From contig CM049308.1 in assembly GCA_026874595.1 (NCBI GenBank), forward strand, positions 47,997,327 through 48,061,326: a stretch of DNA of 64,000 bases, written 5' to 3'. The notes beneath the pieces were generated by a model. The model did not search any database. It worked only from the letters and a program-made list of their open reading frames with translations, and was not told the DNA's origin. This document shows positions 11,601-22,829 of the stretch, piece after piece. The translations under genes were made by a program, and so were the position numbers. The number at the start of each line of letters is the position of its first letter. The first letter of the stretch is position 1. Source of the DNA: Sipunculus nudus. Lineage: Eukaryota > Annelida > Sipuncula > Golfingiida > Sipunculidae.

Positions 11601-13853
11601 AGCGTACGATACAGTGGAATGGCAGTTTATTTTTTTGCGGCGCTAAAAAGATTTAATTTTGGTGAATCATTTATTAAATGTGTTAAAGTATTGTATAAAG
11701 ACGTGGAAGCTTGTATTATGAATAATGGACATTCTTCAGGATATTTTAAAATAGGAAGAGGAGTTAGACAAGGAGACCCCTTATCACCGTATTTATTTAT
11801 CATCTGTTTAGAAATAATTGCAGTTAATATTAGGAATAATCAAGACATTCATGGTATAAAGATTAAGAATAAGGAGGTAAAATTGGTTTTATATGCTGAT
11901 GACACCACTGTTATCTTAAGAGATTTGGACTCGCTTAAAACTGTTCTAGATTTGTTCAGAGAATTTACTAAATGTTCAGGTTTACACATTAATAATGCTA
12001 AAACTGAAGCAATGTGGTTAGGAAAAAACAAAGATAGCAATAGTAAACCTTTAGGGTTAGTGTGGTCAAAATGTATGAAAGTGCTAGGCACATATATATC
12101 ATATAATACAGAAAAGAGTAATACATTAAATTTTGAAAATAAAATTAATAGCATATATGATATAACAAACATGTGGAAACAAAGAAATTTAACATTGCAA
12201 GGGCGAATTTTAATAGTTAAAACACTATGTTTTTCTAAACTCTCTCATCTCACGGCTAATTTTAATATGCCGGAAACTTATAAAAAACGATTAAATAATA
12301 TATTATTGTGTTTTATATGGAAGGGACAGAAAAAGGGAAGAGTTAAAAGAGATCTGCTGATAAAACCATTTGAAAATGGGGGGCTGAATATGTTAAGTAT
12401 TGATTGCTATATAAAAGCGCAACAGATAATGTGGATTAAAAGATATTTAGATAAAACCAAAAAAGATTGGAAATTGTTTATAGACTCATTTTGTGATATA
12501 TTTGGGAACACAAATTTATTGTTAGAGTGTAACTATACCAAAAACTATCTAAAAGGTTCAATGCCAGATGTATACATAGATATGTTTATTGCATGGAAGC
12601 AAGTTCGTATTCCAGAGTTATCTTATTGCATATGGAATAATAAGAATATTAAAATAAAAGGCAAACCGTTCTTCTGTAAGTCACTTTATCAGTCAGGTTT
12701 AATATATGTAAAACACTTATTTGGTGTGAATGGGAATCCAGTCAGTTTTAAAGAGTGGGAAGAAAAAGGAGCAAAACAAAGAGATTATTAGGTTTATAGG
12801 TCAATAATTAAACAAAGTAAAATATTGAATCACTGGGAATATAATGGACATTTTACAAAATGAATTTAATTGTAAAACAAGACAAGGGCCAGTTGCAGTT
12901 GAAAATGTTATTGCAAATCAGGTATATGATTATTTTATTAGTCTTGTTAAAACACAGGATTCCAGTACAAGGCAGAAGTTTAGTACTAAATATGATGTAA
13001 CAGATGAAGAGTGGGCTCTTTTATATACCAATAGTCTGACATTATGTAAAGAAAAGAAAGTGAGTGAGTTTCAGTTTAAAATACTCCATAATTATTTATA
13101 TCTTAAAGAGAGATTATATAAGTTTGGTTTTACTGAAGACCCATATTGTAGGTTTTGCCATACAGAGGTAGAAAAGTATGAGCATTTCTTTTGTAATTGT
13201 TCTATTGTTAAACAGTTTTGGCAAGATATAAGCATTTTTTATGGTTTACCAATTAGTTTATTTATAGAAAGGAATATTATTTTAGGAATATCTGAAAAGA
13301 ATATGAGAATGGAAAATAAAATTCTTATACATGCAAAAGCTTTTATATATAGAACTAAAGATTCTGTTCAGATAAACCTTGAAAACTTTAAAAAATACAT
13401 GGATTATCAAAGGAAGATTGAATGTACAGATAAGCCTGCAGAAAAAAAACAAAAAAATGGAAACTTTTGTGGCAAAATATCAGAAGGACAACGGAAACTT
13501 GATCCATTACTACATAATAGATAATTTGTATGACACTATTTGACATATAAAGGAAAACAATAATATTGAGCTTGTTTAACTTTACATTATAAGTATTTCT
13601 AAAATTATATATAGATGGAAAAGGTGATATATTGTTAGGCATACTGTACTTTGAACAAACAGGTCATTTTGTATGTATATATGTACTTTGTATATAGTAC
13701 CCTTTTTTGTATGTTCTTTTGTATGTTAGTTTCGTTACTGTTTTGTGTATTGTCTTGTAATCATGGGTGTTATTAATGTCTGTAATTTTTTTTGGGTAAT
13801 AAAAAAAAAAAAAAATTAAAAAAATTTAAAAAAAAAAATTAAAAAAAAAAAAA
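8619..13853 (+). mobile_element. L1-like non-LTR retrotransposon, broken ORF
   Basis: The insertion of about 5.2 kb is bounded by an 18-bp target duplication (8601-8618 and 13854-13871, one mismatch) and ends in an A-rich tail (13799-13853) with TTAAA interruptions. The first 1.2 kb is untranslated or an eroded ORF1; I could not recognise an ORF1 protein there. The rest encodes an APE-type endonuclease and reverse transcriptase of the L1 clade. Both ends being present means it is not 5'-truncated, which is unusual for a LINE copy. Two in-frame stops and two frameshifts show the copy cannot make a full protein. Confidence 0.92.
9802..13524 (+). pseudogene. LINE ORF2: endonuclease-reverse transcriptase, disrupted
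   Basis: The first ATG in context is at 9802. The endonuclease has the expected N (NVRG), E (LLQET), GGDWN (about 10235) and SDHSG (about 10496) motifs. The reverse transcriptase shows SPGNDGLTAEFYK, NWRPISLLNTDYK, IDFEKAYDTVEW, VRQGDPLSPYL and YADD (11892-11903). A C-terminal zinc-knuckle-like CRFCHTEVEKYEHFFCNC lies near 13147-13200. Breaks are a TAA at 10402-10404, a single-base frame change in the T-run near 11628-11637, a TAG at 12789-12791, and a second frame change before 12844. It would have nicked target DNA and primed reverse transcription in the nucleus; this copy is inactive. Confidence 0.92.
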
Positions 13854-13990
13854 AAGAGTGGTCAGGTGAACTAAGAGCGGTCAGGTGAACTAAGAGCGGT
13901 CAGGTGAACTAAGAGCGGTCAGGTGAACTAAGAGTGGTCAGGTGAACTAAAAGGTGATATTGGTGAACTAATAGCGGGATGAGTAAACCA
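13854..13990. repeat. 19-bp minisatellite, right part
   Basis: Five near-perfect copies of AAGAGCGGTCAGGTGAACT, then degenerate copies. The first 18 bases are the right target duplication of the LINE. Confidence 0.9.
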
Positions 13991-14997
13991 CGAACGGGAA
14001 AAAAGACAATAAAATGTTTAAAACTTTTTAATTGGGGCTTTTTAAATATTTAGTTGATGTATGTTCTACTGTGAAAGAAGAAGTTTTAGCTGGTCAACGT
14101 ATGGTCTCTGTAAATTACATATGTTCCGTTCCGTTTATATTATATCATTTATCACGTAAGTACATTTATACATTTACAGGATAAAACGGATAAATGATAA
14201 ACAATATTGCTGCTCAATATTTATATATAAATATCGAGATGATTCCGTCATAAGTTGCATCATACATAGTAGCGTTTATCTTTGTCGCACCTGCCTTGCC
14301 GCGAGGGGTACAAATGTCTTCCTGTTTTACCACAATAAAATAACCACAGAAATGTGTCACATATCAGACCAGAGAGACTCCACGCCAACAACTCATACTT
14401 ATCATATTTGTCTTATTCGGGAATTTTTTTCTCCAGCAACAACGAAAAAAATGATCAGCAAAATCTTCGTCTTAGCGGGTTAGTTATATAGAAATTTGCT
14501 AAAAGAGATCACAGTATCACTTTGATGATGGTGTTAATTGTAATAAACAGAATAAGATTATGGTTTCGAGTAATGATTTAAGATTGTGTATGGTATCTTT
14601 TAAGGATATAATTTGGTGTTAAGTTTCGTTTCTGTTTCAATCTTTACGGTTCCAGTACCTATTATATTATGTATTTATGGGTATTTTAATCATATATCAC
14701 AAGAATGTATTTAGGCGACCTGGAACAAAGGTTTAATTTGAATTTTAGATTTATGTAACTTGAATTTCATGTATTTTCGAATCAAATTGTATATATAGTA
14801 GACAAAAAAATTAATATTGAGGAACGAAGGGTATGAGGTTCATCCAAACATAAGTATAACTATAGTGTATATAGAACATCAGACTAGCTATACAGGTATT
14901 TTGTATGACCTCTGAATACCCAACAAATAACAAAAGTACACATTTACACACATGCACACATATAAATTTACACAATTTAGGTTTTCTCTATGTGACC
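13991..14997. other. AT-rich stretch, nothing recognised
   Basis: No coding frame, repeat family or RNA gene could be supported. Confidence 0.5.
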
Positions 14998-15113
14998 CAG
15001 TGGTGGATCCATATATATATATATATATATTGCTTAATACCAATCAACCGCTAACCTGGTAAATTAGCGCCCCCCCCCCCCTGTTTTTTTTTTAATTTCT
15101 GGATCCGCCACTG
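14998..15113. mobile_element. CAG-ended MITE, 116 bp
   Basis: The terminal inverted repeats are CAGTGGTGGATCC at the left and GGATCCGCCACTG at the right. They enclose a (TA)n run and a C-run next to a T-run. The flanks TGACC and TGACT are a near-matching 5-bp duplication, in line with other family members here. Confidence 0.75.
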
Positions 15114-15460
15114 TGACTGATTCACTCTTAAGATTACTATATTTTAAAATTTATTATGATTACATTTTGTTAATTAGTGTTGAATTAAATATTCTGTTTC
15201 TTAACAGGCAAAACTCATGCATATCAGTTTGTTGGAAAAACTATTATGTTTACAACAGGTAGCCAGTTGAATAAAGCCAGATTTCTCACAAACAGTGAGG
15301 CCTATTCAAGCATTTCGATTTTAATCATTCATCTCTCACTATAGTCATGGACACAAGTTTGCTTGAGTAATTTTGATCAGAATATCCACTGTTGCGTTAC
15401 CTATTCTAATTTGGATGTTCGTTCATTGGCTTGTACAAGTGCATGCATGTGGGGCTTGAT

Positions 15461-15624
15461 GACATCAGGACAAATTACATATGTCATTTCGGTCCGTCAA
15501 CCAATGGGAGGGCTCACACCTGTTGTTACCTGTGTGAATGTTGACATCAGGACAAATTAGATATGTCATTTCGGTCCGTCAACGAATGGGAGGGCTCACA
15601 CCTGTTGTTACCTGTGTGAATGTT
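15461..15624. repeat. 82-bp tandem duplication
   Basis: Two adjacent copies of an 82-bp segment starting GACATCAGGACAAATTA (15461 and 15543), nearly identical. The unit is unrelated in sequence to the 82-bp satellite at 16212. Confidence 0.9.
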
Positions 15625-16211
15625 GTTACAAAGCAGTCTCTCTTATCAGAGAGAAAAACCTCTTAGCTCTCTCTCAGTGCCGGAAGTCATGGAAGAACAC
15701 GTGCTTGATAAAATATAATAAAAATTAACGAAAACTGCCGTATATTTTTCAATTCTTTTTACAATTTATATATTTTTAATATTTCACAGTTAGATACAAA
15801 TGGGAATACTTACCTTGAATATGCCATGGGAAATATGTTTATATTTAATGAAGGTTTAATGGAAAGAAATCAGATATCGGCTCCAGAAACCCGCCGGGGA
15901 TAGACTGAACTTGATTTCAGGTTATACACATGTGCTGTTTATATTTTACCCTCGCTTTTTTAGCTATATGTTAAATTCTTCTGCTTATAATTCATGATTT
16001 TTTTTTCAATAAAACATACACAAAATAAATGATTGAATGAGTCTGTCATGCTTCACATTGGCTTACACGATGCTAATTAAATGATCATTATTCGATAACA
16101 TAGAATATTGTTAATGCAGAAAATTTTAAAGAAAAAGTTAGAAATATTAGTTTAATAACTTTTTTGGCCCTATTTGGGAAGTGACAGCACTAGTTAAAGG
16201 GTTGGATAATA
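15625..16211. other. AT-rich stretch, nothing recognised
   Basis: No gene or repeat family was identified between the tandem duplication and the satellite array. Confidence 0.5.
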
Positions 16212-17523
16212 GTCTGATATCACTCAGTGAGAGCTACATCTGACTTTAACTTTGCCATGTTGGTCTACAAGCATTCTTGTAGCTTTTCTCAGGGTCTGGT
16301 ATCACTCAATGAGAGCAACATCTGACTTTAACTTTGCCAAGTTGGTCTACAAGCATTCTTGTAGCTTTTCTCAGGGTCTGATATCACTCAGTGAGAGCTA
16401 CATCTGACTTTCACTTTGCCATGTTGGTCTACAAGCCTTCTTGTAGCTTTTCTCAGGGTCTGATATCACTCAGTGAGAGCTACATCTGACTTTAACTTTG
16501 CCATGTTGGTCTACAAGCATTCTTGTAGCTTTTCTCAGGGTCTGATATCACTCAGTGAGAGCTACATCTGACTTTAACTTTGCCATGTTGGTCTACAAGC
16601 ATTCTTGTAGCTTTTCTCAGGGTCTGATATCACTCAGTGAGAGCTACATCTGACTTTAACTTTGCCATGTTGGTCTACAAGCATTCTTGTAGCTTTTCTC
16701 AGGGTCTGATATCACTCAGTGAGAGCTACATCTGACTTTAACTTTGCCATGTTGGTCTACAAGCATTCTTGTAGCTTTTCTCAGGGTCTGATATCACTCA
16801 GTGAGAGCTACATCTGACTTTTAACTTTGCCATGTTGGTCTACAAGCATTCTTGTAGCTTTTCTTAGGGTCTGATATCACTCAGTGAGAGCTACATCTGA
16901 CTTTAATTTTGCCATGTTGGTCTACAAGCATTCTTGTAGCTTTTCTCAGGGTCTGATATCACTCAGTGAGAGCTACATCTGACTTTAACTTTGCCATGTT
17001 GGTCTACAAGCATTCTTGTAGCTTTTCTCAGGGTCTGATATCACTCAGTGAGAGCTACATCTGACTTTAACTATGCCATGTTGGTCTACAAGCATTCTTG
17101 TAGCTTTTCTCAGGGTCTGATATCACTTAGTGAGAGCTACATCTGACTTTAACTTTGCCATGTTGGTCTACAAGCATTCTTGTAGCTTTTCTCAGGGTCT
17201 GATATCACTCAGTGAGAGCTACATCTGACTTTAACTTTGCCATGTTGGTCTACAAGCATTCTTGTAGCTTTTCTCAGGGTCTGATATCACTCAGTGAGAG
17301 CTACATCTGACTTTAATTTTGCCATGTTGGTCTACAAGCATTCTTGTAGCTTTTCTCAGGGTCTGATATCACTCAGTGAGAGCTACATCTGACTTTAACT
17401 TTGCCATGTTGGTCTACAAGCATTCTTGTAGCTTTTCTCAGGGTCTGATATCACTCAGTGAGAGCTACATCTGACTTTAACTTTGCCATGTTGGTCTACA
17501 AGCATTCTTGTAGCTTTTCTCAG
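16212..17523. repeat. 82-bp satellite, 16 copies, hairpin in each unit
   Basis: 1312 bases equals sixteen 82-bp units with very few differences (for example C/T at 16293, ATTTTGCC variants and one extra T near 16819). Every unit carries the perfect inverted repeat CTACAAG-CATT-CTTGTAG. The array ends exactly where the SINE-like sequence begins (CTTTTCTCAG then CTCCCTGAGG). Confidence 0.95.
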
Positions 17524-17745
17524 CTCCCTGAGGAGCATCCACCCTAACACAGATTCTAACAGGTATCTATGGATACTAATAGGGTCATCCAGTCTAGTTT
17601 TCGCCTGTCGCCCATGACCAGTACCATTTCACTTCAGAGTTTCACTTTGGCCAAGTGTCCTAGCTAGGGGTCTGAACGGGATTCGAAACCACAATAATGC
17701 GGTCACGAGTCCGCCGGCCTAAAGATTACGCCACCACGCTGGAGT
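17524..17745 (-). mobile_element. tRNA-derived SINE
   Basis: On the minus strand there is a tRNA-like head with an A-box-like segment (complement of 17718-17733, TGGCGTAATCTTTAGG) and a B-box GGTTTCGAATCCC (complement of 17678-17690). They are about 43 bases apart, the tRNA-like spacing. A non-tRNA body follows to about 17524. The 3' end abuts the 82-bp array. The head does not fold as an intact tRNA gene by eye, so this is a retroposon rather than a tRNA gene. Confidence 0.75.
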
Positions 17746-18117
17746 ATGACGCCATTCTTATATTCTTTTGCGTTTTCTTCCCATAATACTTATGGTATCA
17801 TCGCACTTGATGTTTTTTGTTTATGATCAGAGTAGTGTCCTTGGCCCCGTCACTCCAGTCAACCTTCAGTGAAACAAATAAATGATGTTTTCAGGTATTC
17901 AAAAGAAACTATCAATGAAAATTGGACTTTCCGAAAAACGTATGGCGTCCCTGGGTGGAATTGTTAATCGCAATGATCATTAAATCACATGGTCTCTCCG
18001 TTTACATTGTACCAGCCAATATAATGTCGTAGTCATGATATCATGAAGTTTCGTGTATGAATATAATATAATTACGTTTTTAGTTTCTTGCCTGACTTTG
18101 AGTACAGCCATCGAGGT
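17746..18117. other. Unassigned stretch upstream of candidate exon
   Basis: Nothing recognised apart from a pyrimidine-rich run before the acceptor-like site ending about 18108. Confidence 0.4.
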
Positions 18118-18171
18118 CTGCTACGACATAGAGAGCACCACCTTTGCAATCGGCGAGACCATACGGCTGTA
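18109..18171 (+). CDS. Possible Cys-containing exon (tentative)
   Basis: After an acceptor-like TTGAGTACAG the frame reads EVCYDIESTTFAIGETIRL and then a stop or a donor-like GTAACT. The Cys-Tyr-x(n)-F-x-I-G-E spacing resembles the start of a VWC-type module, like the exon at 20341-20519. The two do not join in frame directly, so either an exon is missing or this is chance. Confidence 0.2.
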
Positions 18172-18699
18172 ACTGTTACAGTATGACCATATTGAAGTAT
18201 AATTGGATTACACTACCGCCACCAGATGTCTCTCTATACTGGCAAGACTGGCACATACTTATCTGCTCCTAGGTGGCAACATAAGGGAGTGATTAAACAA
18301 CATGGCTTCTTATCAAGTGGACTTGCTTTGTATGTGTGCTTATTGAGAATGAATGATGGCTACAGGCATATTTTATACATGATGGCAGCGGTTTCCAATG
18401 GATTATGGACCCAAGTACTGTCAGAATACCATGACGACTACTATTCACGCCTTGTTAAGCCATATTTCGCCGTGCTGGAGTGGGACTCATTGAACTCTAA
18501 AACCGCCATGTGCTACTCAAAAACCGCCAAGTGCTACATTTGAGTAACGTGAAATGAGGTCCCTATATATATATCTATAGGCTTTATAATGTGCCAGTGA
18601 TGCAGAACTTTCGATACATATGGTAATGCTCCTCTGTGGTAGCTGCTGTCCTAGTGATTTGAGAGAATAGGTACATGTGGTACTAATAAGTGCAATTAG

Positions 18700-20052
18700 C
18701 AGACCCAGAGACTACAACTGAGATAACATAGCACAAGCCTTTGGAATCAGTGTCCCCAATAAGCTATGTGTTTGTGTTAACCCTGAACAGAACTTGAGGT
18801 CATTCAAACAGAATTTGTACCTCATAGCAGCTGGTTATAAAACCAAACCTGATGAGTAAAAAGTAACACTGCCACTAACTGTGGGGGGTGAGGACATGAT
18901 AAAGATCTACAATTGGTTTAAATTCCCTACCCCAGAAGATAATGCCCCAGACCCAGCCAACGTTTTAGATAATGTAATAGAAAAGTTCGATAAATACTTT
19001 ACACCTAGGAAACATGAATTGTCTAGTAGAGACAGGTTTAGCAATTGTGTCCAGAAACCAGGTGAAAGTACAGAAAGATTCATTACAAGGCTGCGCAGCC
19101 TAGTGAAGGACTGTGAATTCGGAGGTCAACGGGAGAAACTGATAAGAGATCAGAGAGTATATGGCTGTAATAATGATATGCTCAGAGAGAAATTCTTTAG
19201 AGAAGAAGACAACCCTGGAGCAAGCTCATAGAATTTGTGAGGGATACCAAAGTTCTAAACGACAGATGTCATTTTTCAAGGAGGAAGATGAAGCAGCCAT
19301 TCATAGAGTGAGTCATAACCTAACACTAAACCCAAATTCAAGCAGCACAGCAGAAATAACACCAATCGGTCATTTAAACAATGCATGTTTTGTGGGGAAA
19401 AAGCACCAGTAGGGGAAAGATTAATGTTCAACATATGGGAAGCAATGTGAGAAATGTGATGGTCAAAACCACTTTGCTGCTGAGTGTAAAATGACACCCA
19501 AGAAAAGATATGAGCAAACACAGAACAAGTTCTCCTGGTCATGCCCAGAGCGACGGAATGGCAGAGACTGCCGTGAAATCTGCAAAATCAGTGATCGGAA
19601 AGGCACTGTGCTCCCTATGAAATCAGACTTGCTCAATCCTCAAGTGTTAAATCCTGAAATAGTAAAGAAAAACAAATCCCTGAGGAACAGACTCAGTGTA
19701 CGTTACTTTGACAGGAATGCCAGAGACCTAAAACCGTTACAGGAAGGAGACGCTGTTCGTTTAAGGCAATTACTAAGGGAAAGAAAACCTGGGATAAAGG
19801 TATTTAAAGTTCTCAGGAGACTAGATGAGCGTTCCTATCAGGTAGAAACAGGATCTGGGACACTGCGCCGAAACAGAGTGTATCTTAAGAAAACTAGCGA
19901 ATCAGATGATGCTCCACTCGGACATGAGTCCGCCCGAGATCACAGAAACAGCTGTGGGAAATAATTTGAACTCCACTGTAAAACCAATGAGTGACAGACC
20001 AAAACGCGTTCGCAAATTTCCAACCAAGTTTGATGACTATGTTATGTCTAAA
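18700..20052 (+). pseudogene. Internally deleted Gypsy-type retroelement (gag joined to integrase end)
   Basis: A gag capsid-like segment runs from about 18772 (NPEQNLRSFKQNLYLIAAGY, an in-frame stop near 18856, then TVGGEDMIKIYNWF to about 19230). It continues in another frame with TLEQAHRICEGYQSSKRQM, and a zinc knuckle CEKCDGQNHFAAEC lies near 19457-19490. Protease, reverse transcriptase, RNase H and most of the integrase are missing. The sequence resumes with integrase core residues SPGHAQSDGMAETAVKSAK (about 19533-19590, carrying the usual catalytic Glu position). After a second deletion comes the integrase C-terminal domain, with FDRNARDLKPLQEGDAVRL. No LTR was found. The copy is inactive. 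Confidence 0.88.
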
Positions 20053-20340
20053 TAATTGATGAATAGTTGTGATATGTTATAAGATATATGGCATCATAAG
20101 CATTTGTGATACACAATGCGTTACTGGTCTGTCTTAGACTCTTTTGACTTTGTGTGTAGAACTTTCTGTTCATACTGTTGTTCTACTGTTCATTTTATGT
20201 TTATTTAAATTCTGTTATTTATCCATTGACATGATACATTGTGCTAGAATCAAGGTCAACGGTTTAGTTAACATCACTTTATTTTTACACCGTTAAAAGT
20301 CTATTGAGCATGAATGATGGCTACAGGATTGTTTAAACAG

Positions 20341-20519
20341 CAACAAATGAATTTGTGAGGCTGGAGGTATCTAAAAGGTGCACGCACATGGCATGCGACG
20401 GCGTTTGTTTCAATGACAACCGCTATTACCGCACCGGGAGGACCTTCAGTGTTGATTGTCATTTGTGCACCTGCGCCGAGAAAGGGTTGTTGGGATATTC
20501 CCAGATCATGTGCCGTTAA
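20341..20519 (+). CDS. Candidate last exon, VWC-like Cys-rich domain
   Basis: After acceptor-like sites (CTACAG at 20326, AAACAG at 20340) the frame reads to TAA at 20517-20519. It contains CDGVCFNDNRYYRTGRTF and then DCHLCTC and a final Cys near the end. The C-x-Y-x-x-G-x-x-F-x-x-D-C-x-x-C-x-C pattern is that of von Willebrand factor C or pacifastin-like modules found in secreted proteins. Two AATAAA signals follow (20547 and 20561). Upstream exons were not identified with confidence. The exon lies directly beside a TTAA-flanked transposon end (20600). Confidence 0.45.
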
Positions 20520-20546
20520 ACAGGTGACGTCAGAGTTGTAATGATC

Positions 20547-20566
20547 AATAAATCAGTCAAAATAAA
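20547..20566 (+). terminator. Poly(A) signals after VWC-like exon
   Basis: Two AATAAA hexamers, 30 and 45 bases after the stop codon. Confidence 0.4.
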
Positions 20567-20603
20567 GCCACGTCGTCTTTACCTCACTGCATGTATTACT
20601 TAA

Positions 20604-21720
20604 GCAGGCTTTTCAGCTGACACCCGGACGATCCACGCATGATGCGAATATCGCAAAAATGGCAGGGTCCAACATTCAAAGAAGTTTTCTCTGGATGTGG
20701 CGCGACAAGGGAGCCGTAAACGATTATTGCGCAGTTTGTGCGTATATAGTACTCACAACGTGTGTGCGAATGTCGTGTGTAGCGTTACCCAAATCTAGGC
20801 AGTCCACATACACGAAAAACATGCGACTGAAAAAGAGAAACAACGCCAATGTCGCACTAATCTCGGGCACCATTCGTATTGACAGTTCGCGACACATGCA
20901 AACTTTTTGCGCAAATTTCGCGAATAACGAGCGTCCTGCGACATTCATGCGACATTCGTACATATGTCGCGCAATCTTGCGACCGGCGATCCGACACACA
21001 TGTGCAGTATAATTGAAAGGCATTGAAGTGCATTGCAAGCATCAGTTCTTGCCCAGAGATCAGTGACAGAAGATAGACCAGCAAGCTCTCAAACCTGTCC
21101 TGACTGGCCATGCATGTATGAAGAGGAAGCTGTTGATATTGAAGAAGAGGCGAATAACAAACGCCGTGTGAATTTCATGCGACATCCGTCCCGCGGTTAT
21201 CTAGTGAACAACGTGAAATTCTCGCGTTTGCTTCTTTGGCCTAGACATATGTTCTCCAGAAGTACGCGTACAGGTCGTGAATAGGTCGAGAATTGATCGG
21301 ACGAACTTCGCTGCTTCCGCGTGATGTGGGCGAAACATTCTCCAAACTGTCGGAATCTGTTTACGGTTTCGCCATATATAGGATTTGCTAGTTTTTGACC
21401 ACTTGACGAGTGATTTGCGACTCGCCTAGTGGGCAATTACGAGTCGCGAACGTGCAAAAAGTCGTTATCAGTCGTCAAGATGCAAATACGAGTTGCCACG
21501 TTAATTATCATTTGACAAGTGATTTGCGCCTCGTTTAGTGGTCAATTACGAGTCGCTAACGTGTATAAACGAACCGGAACCAGTCGTCAAGATGAAAATA
21601 CGATTTACCACATTAAGAGTACTGCTCGTCGAGAGGTCAATAACGACCCGTCATTTCTTATTTACGAGTCGCGAACGTCTATAAACGAGTAAATAATAGT
21701 CTCATGAAGTGGTTATAGTA
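20604..21720. mobile_element. Left arm of a TTAA-flanked DNA transposon
   Basis: TTAA (20600-20603) is followed by GCAGGCTTTTCAGC and GCGAATATCGCAAAAATGGC. The first 80 bases or so match the reverse complement of 30340-30421, which is followed by TTAA. The arm is CpG-rich and full of words such as GCGACATTCG and CGAGTCGCGAACG. It has open but unrecognised frames (for example 21033-21284 plus and 21197-21436 minus). TTAA target sites are used by Kolobok and piggyBac elements; no transposase domain could be recognised. Confidence 0.55.
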
Positions 21721-22032
21721 GCAATTTAAAAAGAGTCTTCAGTACATAGAAGAATCGCCAGTATACAGAATAGTCCATGCATGATTTTTACCAAGAAAAA
21801 AAACAGATATTTTAGATTGTATTGTGATCAACAGCGAGTCGTTATGTATTATTTAAGAGTTATCAAGATACAAAGAAAAAAAAATAGAAAAAGATCAATT
21901 CCAATTCAGTTAAATCAATTTATTAAGTTCAAGTTCAGCTCACAATTCTGAAATTTGCCCATCATTTGAATAAAAGAGACTTCATAATGGTCAATATGCT
22001 GCAAAGATGTGTGTAATTACAGGTGGTAACTG
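21721..22032. other. AT-rich stretch, nothing recognised
   Basis: No supported feature between the CpG-rich arm and the MITE at 22033. Confidence 0.45.
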
Positions 22033-22251
22033 CAGGGGCGGATCCAGGATTGAGGAAAAGGGGGGGGGGTCCAACCAAGGAGTACTAAAGAAACCTTTAA
22101 AAAAGGTCCTCAGGTCTGGAAAAGGGGGGGGGGGGGTCCAAGCCGCAAAATTTTGTCTGAAGCCCTTAAAAAAAGTTTCTGATGAAAAAGGGGGGGGGGG
22201 GGTCCGGACCCCCTGGACCCCCTCCCCCCCCCCCCCATGGATCCGCTTCTG
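22033..22251. mobile_element. CAG-ended poly-G MITE, 219 bp
   Basis: It starts CAGGGGCGGATCCAGG and ends CCATGGATCCGCTTCTG, with perfect 5-bp flanking duplications AACTG (22028-22032 and 22252-22256). Inside are three direct G-run blocks, each followed by GTCC, and a terminal C-run. Confidence 0.88.
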
Positions 22252-22598
22252 AACTGTTGTATTAACTTAAAACCATGTCCTATTACTCCTATTATTACCA
22301 GTTTATGTACGTGTAGTTTACATTGTTTATACTTTGCAAAATAAAAATGTACACCAGTAGATTAGTGGACCAAGTTACAGCTAAACAATTGGGTATGTGA
22401 ATTTTCTCCGCCGACCAATCCTTTCATTTAACTGTTTCTAACATATTACTGAAATTATATACAGGAATAAATTTGTTTAAAAATATCCATCAGAGAGATA
22501 AATAGGGATGAATATTTACAGTAAACGATATAGAACGTAAAAATTCTGTTAAAAATTGGGTCCAATATTTAATGAAGTGCAATTTTTATGAATATTTA
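22252..22598. other. AT-rich stretch, nothing recognised
   Basis: No supported feature. Confidence 0.45.
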
Positions 22599-22829
22599 TG
22601 TTGGAGCCTGTTTGAGGATCTGGCCCATTTGTCGATGGGCTTGGCCCATATTAGGATCCGTTTTTGGGCTGCCCATCTGCAGATTGGCAGCTCAATAACG
22701 GATTTGATACCATGCACTTTCTGGCCCATCTGCCGATGGGCTTAGTCCAATAACTGATTTTAGTTTTTGTTAGTTATACGTAATTATTTTATCCTGGTAG
22801 GTCAGCATTAGTTCTTACAGTTTGATAGA

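Noticed and set aside
16212-17523. CRISPR-like array of regular repeats with hairpins
   Set aside because: There are no variable spacers; the whole 82-bp unit is repeated, and the DNA is eukaryotic.
17650-17745. Genuine tRNA gene on the minus strand
   Set aside because: A and B boxes are present but the arms do not pair as a full cloverleaf by eye and a non-tRNA body follows, so it is a SINE.
18226-18543. 105-codon plus-strand frame near the Gypsy relic
   Set aside because: It spans one copy of the 25-bp direct repeat and ends in a short repeated phrase; no domain. Not supported as a gene.
21033-21436. Possible transposase fragments in the CpG-rich arm
   Set aside because: Open frames on both strands but no recognisable catalytic or DNA-binding motif.
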